Assembly (NCBI GenBank): GCA_003560455.1
Contig: PWIL01000118.1
Coordinates: forward strand, 1-11,452
Source of the DNA: Mollicutes bacterium
GTDB taxonomy: Bacteria; Bacillota_I; Bacilli_A; RF39; UBA660
Length of the DNA stretch: 11,452 bases
Direction of reading: 5' to 3'
Part shown: piece by piece, positions 6,686-11,452 of the stretch
Layout: every line of letters starts with the position of its first letter
How positions within the stretch are numbered: the first letter of the stretch is position 1
The notes under the pieces: generated by a model
Seen by the model: the letters and a program-made list of their open reading frames with translations, nothing else
The model's database searches: none
What the model was told of the DNA's origin: nothing
Made by a program: the position numbers and the translations under genes

Positions 6686-7702
6686 ATGAAAAAAGTTGCA
6701 ATTAATGGTTTTGGCCGAATCGGCCGTTTAGTTTTTCGAATTATCGAAGAAGATCCTAATATGGAGGTTGTCGCAATTAATGATTTAACCGAAGCTTCAC
6801 AATTAGCTTATTTATTAAAATATGATTCTAGTCATCGTAATTATTTAGTTGATGAAATAGCTAGTAGCGATGAAGAATTAATAGTTAAAGAAAGACAAAT
6901 AAAAGTTTTTGCTGAAAAAGAACCAGAAAAACTGCCCTGGGAACAATTAGAAATTGATTTAGTTTTTGAATGTACGGGACTGTTTACAACCAAAGAAAAG
7001 GCGCAAGCACATATTCAAGCAGGCGCCAAAAAAGTTTTAATATCAGCCCCAGCCAAAGGTGATTTAAAAACAATTGTTTTTAATGTTAATGATCAACAAT
7101 TAACCGGGGGCGAAGATATTGTTTCAGCTGCTAGTTGTACAACCAATTGTTTAGCACCTGTTGTTCATATTTTAGAAGAAAAATTTGGAATTGTTGGTGG
7201 CTATATGACAACCGTTCATGCTTATACTAACGATCAAGCTACTTTGGATGTTGCTCATCCAAAAGGCGAAAATTCAAGAAGAGGGCGGGCGGCGGCTGCT
7301 AATATCGTACCTTCATCAACTGGTGCTGCTAGCGCAATTGGTCTGGTTATGCCTAATTTAAAAGGAAAATTAGATGGCTTTGCATTAAGAGTTCCGACGA
7401 TTACGGGATCGGTTATTGATTTAGTATTAGAATTAAAGAAATCAACAACTATTTTAGAAATAAATGAAGCTTTTATGGCTAATCAAAATGAAACAATAAA
7501 GATTACTGAAGACCCCATTGTTTCGAGTGATATTATTGGTTCAGAATTAGGAGCTTTAGTTGATGGTCAATTAACTAATATTTTAGAAGTTGATGGCAAA
7601 CAATTTGTTAAAATAGTTGCTTGGTATGATAATGAATATGGTTATAGTGCGCAAATGATTCGCGTTGCTAAAAAATTACTAAAAATAAATGGCGGTGATT
7701 AG
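6686..7702 (+). CDS. gap: Glyceraldehyde-3-phosphate dehydrogenase, NAD-type
   Basis: GAPDH oxidises glyceraldehyde 3-phosphate to 1,3-bisphosphoglycerate with NAD and phosphate in glycolysis. The protein is 338 residues, normal for the family. The Rossmann motif NGFGRIGR is at 7-14, and Asp33 in AINDL favours NAD over NADP. The active-site block SAASCTTNCLAPV places the catalytic Cys at 151, with its partner His178 in TTVHAYTND. RAAAANIVPSSTGAA and WYDNEYGYS complete the signature. There is no sign of a cggR-type repressor gene immediately upstream, where several Bacillus relatives have one; a nucleoside kinase occupies that place. The TAG stop is directly abutted by the ATG of the next gene, and pgk follows that small gene. 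Confidence 0.97.
   Translation: MKKVAINGFGRIGRLVFRIIEEDPNMEVVAINDLTEASQLAYLLKYDSSHRNYLVDEIASSDEELIVKERQIKVFAEKEPEKLPWEQLEIDLVFECTGLFTTKEKAQAHIQAGAKKVLISAPAKGDLKTIVFNVNDQQLTGGEDIVSAASCTTNCLAPVVHILEEKFGIVGGYMTTVHAYTNDQATLDVAHPKGENSRRGRAAAANIVPSSTGAASAIGLVMPNLKGKLDGFALRVPTITGSVIDLVLELKKSTTILEINEAFMANQNETIKITEDPIVSSDIIGSELGALVDGQLTNILEVDGKQFVKIVAWYDNEYGYSAQMIRVAKKLLKINGGD
7691..7699 (+). promoter_or_regulatory. Ribosome binding site for the prepilin-like gene, inside the gap 3' end
   Basis: GGCGGTGAT differs by one base from GGAGGTGAT, the extended complement of the 16S rRNA 3' end. It encodes the last codons of gap (Gly-Gly-Asp) and lies four bases before the ATG at 7703. The gap stop and the new start abut, so terminating ribosomes could reinitiate. 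Confidence 0.55.
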
Positions 7703-8065
7703 ATGAGGGGCTATGTTTTAGCAGAAGTTTTAATCGTATTAACCATTTTAAGTGTTATTGTGATAGTTTCTTATCCCAGGGTTTTAAATACACTACAACA
7801 ATTTGAAGAAAATCGCTATCAGGAATTTGTTAATAACGTAAAAGTTGCAGCCAAAGTCTATATTGAAAAAAATGAAGAAGAATATAACTTAGAAAATCCA
7901 GAGGATACAGTTATTATTACAATTGGCGATTTGGTTGAAGCTGGTGTTTATAACGAAACTACTAAAAATCCTAAGACTCAAGAACCAGCTGATTTATATG
8001 ATGAAATATTAGTTCGAGTGACAGCTAATTATGTAAAGGAATATACTTACCCATTTGATGAATAA
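7703..8065 (+). CDS. Type IV prepilin-like protein (pseudopilin/ComGC- or GspG-like)
   Basis: This 120-residue protein begins MRGYVLAEVLIVLTILSVIV. That is a class III signal: a three-residue basic leader ending in Gly, an aromatic residue at +1 and Glu at +5, then a hydrophobic helix to about residue 24. A prepilin peptidase would cut after Gly3. An amphipathic region follows (about 28-60). The C-terminal segment IGDLVEAGVYNETTKNPKTQ resembles the end of many Gram-positive pilins and pseudopilins (DLV-AGY-KNPKT). Such proteins assemble into pili, competence pseudopili or secretion pistons. No peptidase, ATPase or membrane-platform gene is in the window, so the machine it serves is unknown. 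It lies between gap and pgk with no spacer before it and only 11 bases after it. Confidence 0.82.
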   Translation: MRGYVLAEVLIVLTILSVIVIVSYPRVLNTLQQFEENRYQEFVNNVKVAAKVYIEKNEEEYNLENPEDTVIITIGDLVEAGVYNETTKNPKTQEPADLYDEILVRVTANYVKEYTYPFDE

Positions 8066-8070
8066 GGAGG
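8064..8070 (+). promoter_or_regulatory. Strong ribosome binding site that decides the pgk start
   Basis: AAGGAGG overlaps the stop codon of the prepilin-like gene and lies six bases before the ATG at 8077. An in-frame TTG at 8074 would leave only three bases of spacing, so the ATG is preferred. Confidence 0.85.
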
Positions 8071-8076
8071 AATTTG

Positions 8077-9243
8077 ATGAAGACAATTAAAGATTTAGAA
8101 CTTTATGGTAAGCGAGTTATTATTCGGTGTGATTTTAATGTGCCAATTCAAAATGGTGTTATTACTGATGATAACCGAATAAAAGCTAGTTTAGTAACGA
8201 TTAAACATGCCTTATCTAAAGGTGGAAAAGTTATTTTAATGTCGCATTTAGGTCGAATTAAAAGTGAAGAAGATAAAAAAACGAAATCTTTAAAAATTGT
8301 GGCTGAAAGATTAGAACATTTATTAAGACAAGATGTTTTATTTATTCCTGAAACTCGGAACGTTGAAAAAAAATTAGCCAAGTTAAAAAATGGTCAAATC
8401 GCCTTATTAGAAAATACGCGTTTTGAAGATTATCCTAAACAATTGGAAAGTAAAAACAATCAAGAGTTAGCAAAATATTGGGCGTCATTAGGAGACTTTT
8501 TTATTAATGATGCTTTTGCCACCAGTCATCGCGCTCATGCTTCAAATGTCGGAATCGCCACATATCTTCCTAGTGCAATTGGTTTTCTAGTGGAAAAAGA
8601 ATTGCAACAATTAAAAAAAGTTGAGGACCCAGCGCATCCTTATGTAGTAATTTTAGGTGGAGCCAAAGTTGCTGATAAAATTCCGTTACTTGAAAATTTA
8701 ATTAATAAAGCTGATTATGTTTTAATTGGTGGTGGCATTGCTAATACTTTTATTAAAGCTAAAGGTCATGAAGTTGGTAAATCATTGATTGATGAAGACA
8801 GTATTGAATTTTGTAAAAAACTAATGGCCAAAAGTGATAAAATTATCATTCCAATTGATGTTAAAATTGCACCAGAAATTAGTAAAGACGTTACTGGTGA
8901 AATAGTAAATATTGATCAAATAAAACCCGATATGCAGTGTTTAGATATCGGTCCATTAACATTAGAACTATTCAAAAAACATTTAGCAACTGCTAAAACC
9001 GTTGTTTGGAATGGCACGGTTGGTTATGCTGAATTAGTTAATTTTTCATTTGGAACTAGAGAATTAGCTAGTTATTTGAAAAGATTAGATGCGATAACAA
9101 TTATTGGTGGCGGTGATACCGCAGCAGCCGTTATAAAAATGGGTTTTACCGGCGGTTTTAGTCATATTTCTACTGGTGGTGGCGCTTCAATTGAAATGCT
9201 TGAAGGAAAAGAATTAATTGGTATTAAGGTGATAAATCGATGA
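8077..9243 (+). CDS. pgk: Phosphoglycerate kinase
   Basis: PGK transfers the acyl phosphate of 1,3-bisphosphoglycerate to ADP, making ATP and 3-phosphoglycerate directly after the GAPDH step. It has 388 residues, near the usual 390-400. Visible signatures are RCDFNVP (17-23), SHLGR (56-60), LENTRFED (111-118), NDAFATSHRAHAS (144-156), GGAKVADKI (194-202), GGGIANTF (218-225), IIGGGDTAAAV (342-352) and STGGGASIEMLEGKEL (365-380). The nucleotide-side motif usually written WNGPxGxFE reads WNGTVGYAE (311-319) here, a departure at the proline and phenylalanine positions; the rest is intact, so I expect an active enzyme. It ends with TGA overlapped by the next ATG (ATGA), typical of coupled operon genes. 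Confidence 0.97.
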   Translation: MKTIKDLELYGKRVIIRCDFNVPIQNGVITDDNRIKASLVTIKHALSKGGKVILMSHLGRIKSEEDKKTKSLKIVAERLEHLLRQDVLFIPETRNVEKKLAKLKNGQIALLENTRFEDYPKQLESKNNQELAKYWASLGDFFINDAFATSHRAHASNVGIATYLPSAIGFLVEKELQQLKKVEDPAHPYVVILGGAKVADKIPLLENLINKADYVLIGGGIANTFIKAKGHEVGKSLIDEDSIEFCKKLMAKSDKIIIPIDVKIAPEISKDVTGEIVNIDQIKPDMQCLDIGPLTLELFKKHLATAKTVVWNGTVGYAELVNFSFGTRELASYLKRLDAITIIGGGDTAAAVIKMGFTGGFSHISTGGGASIEMLEGKELIGIKVINR

Positions 9244-10448
9244 GAATAGGTCTTTTCACAGACACTTATATTCCGGCAATTAATGGTGTTTCGACCAGTA
9301 TTTTAGCACTTAAAAATGCTCTAGAAAAACAAGGACATGAAGTTATGGTAGTGACAGTTAATACTGAAAAAATGGGCTATGAAATTAGTGATGATGTAAT
9401 TAGAATTCCGGGTATTCCAACCGGAATTTATGATTATCGTTTAACAGGTGTTTATCCGTTAAAAGTTGTTAATCGGTTAAAAGAATTTGAATTTGATGTT
9501 ATTCATTCACATAGTATTGTTACGGTTGGAACTTTCGCTCGAATTTTTGCTAAGCAATATAAAATTCCCTTAGTTCATACTTATCATACGATGGTTGAAG
9601 AATATACACATTATGTCGCCAAATCAAAAATGATGACTAAAGCTAGTAAAAAATTAATTAAACCAGTTACTGATTTTTATTGCGACAAAACAATTACCGA
9701 ATTAATAGTCCCAACTAAAAAAACATATGATTTATTCAAAAAAAAATATAAATATACTAGAGATATTCATATAATTCCAACGGGACTACCATTAAGTAAA
9801 TATTATATTGAAAATAATGATCAAAAAGAAGTTGAAAGATTAAGAAAAAAATATAAATTAAACAAAAATGATTTTGTTATTTTATATGTTGGCCGAATTG
9901 CCAAAGAAAAAAACATTGAATTTTTAATTGAGTGTCAAAAAGAATTAAACGCAAAATTATTAATTGTCGGTGATGGTCCGGATCGTGAAAAATTAGAAGC
10001 AAAAGCTTCGGAATTAAGTAATAAAATTATTTTTACAGGCAAAGTTCCTTATGAAAAAATCAGTTTATACTATCAACTTGGAACAATCTTTGCGACTGCA
10101 TCAGATAGCGAAACACAAGGACTAACGGTTACTGAAGCACTAGCTGCATCATTACCGGTCGTAGTGCTTGATGATCCAGCTTTTCAACCAGTCGTATTAT
10201 CAGATTATAATGGATATTTATTCCAAACAAAAGATGAATATATTGCAATTATAAAAAAATTACAAAAAGATTTAAAATTGATTAAGGTTTTAGCAAAACA
10301 AGCACGCCTAAGTTCTGATGAACATTCTGATGAGGTTTTTGCAAAACGCGCGGTTGCTGTATATCAGCAAGCGATTAAAAATTATCAACCAAAAGAAACT
10401 ATCAAAGAAAAAATAAAAAAAGGAGTGGGAAAATTATGGTCAAAATAG
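9240..10448 (+). CDS. GT4-family glycosyltransferase, probable diacylglycerol glucosyltransferase-like
   Basis: This is a GT-B-fold retaining glycosyltransferase of 402 residues. The N-terminal domain opens with MRIGLFTDTYIPAINGVSTS, the Gly-rich acceptor-side loop common in this group, and includes HSHSIVTVGTFARIFA and VHTYHTMVEEYTHY. The C-terminal donor domain has VGRIAKEKN (217-224; Arg219 and Lys223 expected at the nucleotide-sugar phosphates) and the EX7E motif ETQGLTVTE (Glu291, Glu299). The last 20 residues are strongly basic (KETIKEKIKKGVGKLW), consistent with membrane surface binding. Close resemblance to Acholeplasma- and Streptococcus-type 1,2-diacylglycerol 3-glucosyltransferases suggests glycolipid synthesis at the inner membrane face, but sugar and acceptor are inferred. 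AAGGTGAT at 9226-9233 is the ribosome binding site. It overlaps pgk by 4 bases and tpiA by 13, inside the glycolytic cluster. Confidence 0.9.
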   Translation: MRIGLFTDTYIPAINGVSTSILALKNALEKQGHEVMVVTVNTEKMGYEISDDVIRIPGIPTGIYDYRLTGVYPLKVVNRLKEFEFDVIHSHSIVTVGTFARIFAKQYKIPLVHTYHTMVEEYTHYVAKSKMMTKASKKLIKPVTDFYCDKTITELIVPTKKTYDLFKKKYKYTRDIHIIPTGLPLSKYYIENNDQKEVERLRKKYKLNKNDFVILYVGRIAKEKNIEFLIECQKELNAKLLIVGDGPDREKLEAKASELSNKIIFTGKVPYEKISLYYQLGTIFATASDSETQGLTVTEALAASLPVVVLDDPAFQPVVLSDYNGYLFQTKDEYIAIIKKLQKDLKLIKVLAKQARLSSDEHSDEVFAKRAVAVYQQAIKNYQPKETIKEKIKKGVGKLWSK

Positions 10449-11167
10449 TTGTTGCTAATTTAAAAATGAATTTTACTTTAGCTGAAGTAGCCGATTATTT
10501 AGAAAAGGTTAAAGAAATTGAAGACGATAATTTAATCATCTGTCCTTCTTTTATTTATCTACCTTATTTTACTAAAAAAACTTTTAAAGTTGGCGCCCAA
10601 AATTGTTTTTATGAAAATAAAGGTGCTTTTACCGGTGAAATTTCACCAACGCAATTAAAATCAACGGGTGTTGATTATGTTATTATTGCTCATAGTGAAC
10701 GACGTCATTTTTTTCAAGAAAATAATGAAATAATTAGGAAAAAAGTTCAAGCAGCTTTAGGTGCTGACTTACGGGTAATTTATTGTCTAGGCGAGACCGA
10801 AGCAGAAAAAAACTCCGGTCAAACTATTCCCGTTTTAGAAGCGCAATTAAAAATTATTTTTGATGATTTTGATAATGAACAAAAAGATAAGATTATGATT
10901 GCATATGAACCAGTTTGGGCGATTGGAACTGGCAATGTTCCGAAAACTTCAGAACTTGAAAAAACGCTACAATATTTAAAAGAAAAATTAAAAACGACTA
11001 AAGATTTAGAAATAAAAGTATTATATGGTGGTAGTATTAACGAAAATAATATTGCCGAACTAGCTCAAATAAAAAATTTAGATGGGTTTTTAATTGGTGG
11101 CGCGTCAAATGATCCAAGTAGTTTGCGAATTATGTTAAATAAAGTAAGAGGATTATTAGATGTCTAA
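10436..11167 (+). CDS. tpiA: Triose-phosphate isomerase
   Basis: TPI interconverts dihydroxyacetone phosphate and glyceraldehyde 3-phosphate, supplying the GAPDH encoded upstream. The 243-residue barrel shows the catalytic residues: Lys10 in ANLKMN, His86 in IIAHSERR (84-90 region), and Glu158 in AYEPVWAIGTG, which also starts the flexible loop 6. YGGSINENN and DGFLIGGAS are the phosphate-binding C-terminal signatures. The usual GNWKMN start is ANLKMN here, with Trp replaced by Leu next to the catalytic lysine; all catalytic residues are kept. AGGAG at 10421-10425 lies inside the glycosyltransferase gene, ten bases before the ATG, and the 13-base overlap implies coupled translation. The 3' end overlaps a lipoprotein gene by 8 bases. 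Confidence 0.97.
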   Translation: MVKIVVANLKMNFTLAEVADYLEKVKEIEDDNLIICPSFIYLPYFTKKTFKVGAQNCFYENKGAFTGEISPTQLKSTGVDYVIIAHSERRHFFQENNEIIRKKVQAALGADLRVIYCLGETEAEKNSGQTIPVLEAQLKIIFDDFDNEQKDKIMIAYEPVWAIGTGNVPKTSELEKTLQYLKEKLKTTKDLEIKVLYGGSINENNIAELAQIKNLDGFLIGGASNDPSSLRIMLNKVRGLLDV

Positions 11168-11452
11168 ATTAGTTTTGATTATAATTTTATTTATTATAAC
11201 TGGTTGTGGTAAAGAAGTTTTAAAATGTGAACAAGATATGCCTAATGCAGCTGTTTTCAATACAACTGGTAAAATTTTAGTTACAGCTGAATATAAAAAT
11301 CAAAAATTAGTGAGTTATAACACTCTTTATAAATTAGATGTTCGTGATTTTTCAGATGAGCAAAAAGCAAATATTTTTCAATCTCTTCAAAATTATTTTG
11401 ATGAAAAAGAAGAACCGATTAATTATCAACAAAATTTTTATCAAAGTCATAA
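11160..11452 (+). CDS. Predicted lipoprotein, 3'-truncated by window edge
   Basis: The frame begins at an ATG inside the end of tpiA and stays open for 97 codons to the window edge. AGAGGA at 11147-11152 lies seven bases before the start. The N-terminus MSKLVLIIILFIITGC is a textbook lipoprotein signal: Lys3, a hydrophobic core and the lipobox ITGC with Cys16. The mature part continues GKEVLKCEQDMPNAAVF and then KILVTAEYKNQKLVSYN, followed by a probable helix (about 68-82). A second Cys at 22 could be structural. The strand pattern with a short KNQKL turn faintly recalls small Firmicutes lipoproteins of the DUF1307/YehR type, but I would not assign it. It is probably the next gene of the same operon. 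Confidence 0.8.
   Translation, partial: MSKLVLIIILFIITGCGKEVLKCEQDMPNAAVFNTTGKILVTAEYKNQKLVSYNTLYKLDVRDFSDEQKANIFQSLQNYFDEKEEPINYQQNFYQSH

Noticed and set aside
6507..6701. Antisense open frame of 64 codons
   Set aside because: It lies opposite the conserved C-terminus of the nucleoside kinase and the gap start, has no ribosome binding site that I can see, and encodes nothing recognisable.
6713..6725. GC-rich inverted repeat GGCCGA-a-TCGGCC
   Set aside because: It encodes the invariant Gly-Arg-Ile-Gly-Arg of the GAPDH Rossmann motif and has a one-base loop; codon choice explains it.
8148..8381. Antisense open frame of 77 codons
   Set aside because: It is wholly opposite conserved pgk coding sequence and has no family-like motif.

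Overview
The window is AT-rich, gene-dense bacterial DNA with every gene on the + strand. All tryptophans in the recognised proteins are TGG, and TGA ends several genes (at 1715, 3848 and 9243), so the standard bacterial code applies rather than the Mycoplasma code. Strong AAGGAGG-type Shine-Dalgarno sites, lipoprotein signal peptides, a GT4 enzyme resembling lipid glucosyltransferases, and the gene families present suggest a low-GC Bacillota. An uncultured Bacilli or Mollicutes-like relative (Acholeplasma/Izemoplasma/RF39 type) is likely. The lineage is inferred, since no rRNA is present.

Left region (1-1762): the C-terminal two thirds of lysyl-tRNA synthetase, then a predicted lipoprotein of unknown function, then a short gap with an imperfect inverted repeat.

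Middle region (1763-4938): ackA (acetate kinase), an NrnA-like DHH/DHHA1 phosphoesterase and an unrecognised 367-residue protein with three degenerate helical repeats. Each junction is a 14-nt overlap, so these three genes look like one translationally coupled unit. It ends in a perfect 22-bp palindrome centred on the last stop codon.

Right region (4954-11452): directly after the palindrome is a good sigma-A-like promoter (GTGACA, 17-bp spacer, extended -10 TGaTAAAAT). It leads into a tightly packed unit: a nucleoside/uridine kinase with a ThrRS-like N-terminus, gap, a type IV prepilin-like gene, pgk, a GT4 glycosyltransferase, tpiA and the start of a second lipoprotein. The core is a gap-pgk-tpiA triose-phosphate glycolysis operon, with non-glycolytic genes inserted between the enzymes. 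Three of the expected starts (5008, 6686, 8077) lie downstream of longer open frames and were chosen by ribosome binding site position and family alignment.

The genes combine lower glycolysis (triose phosphate to 3-phosphoglycerate) and acetate/ATP metabolism with nucleotide salvage or turnover and cell-envelope functions. I see no mobile element, CRISPR array, tRNA or rRNA. The most unusual points are the prepilin gene between gap and pgk, the glycosyltransferase between pgk and tpiA, the repeat-containing orphan protein, and the palindrome-promoter junction. None of these proves a new system.
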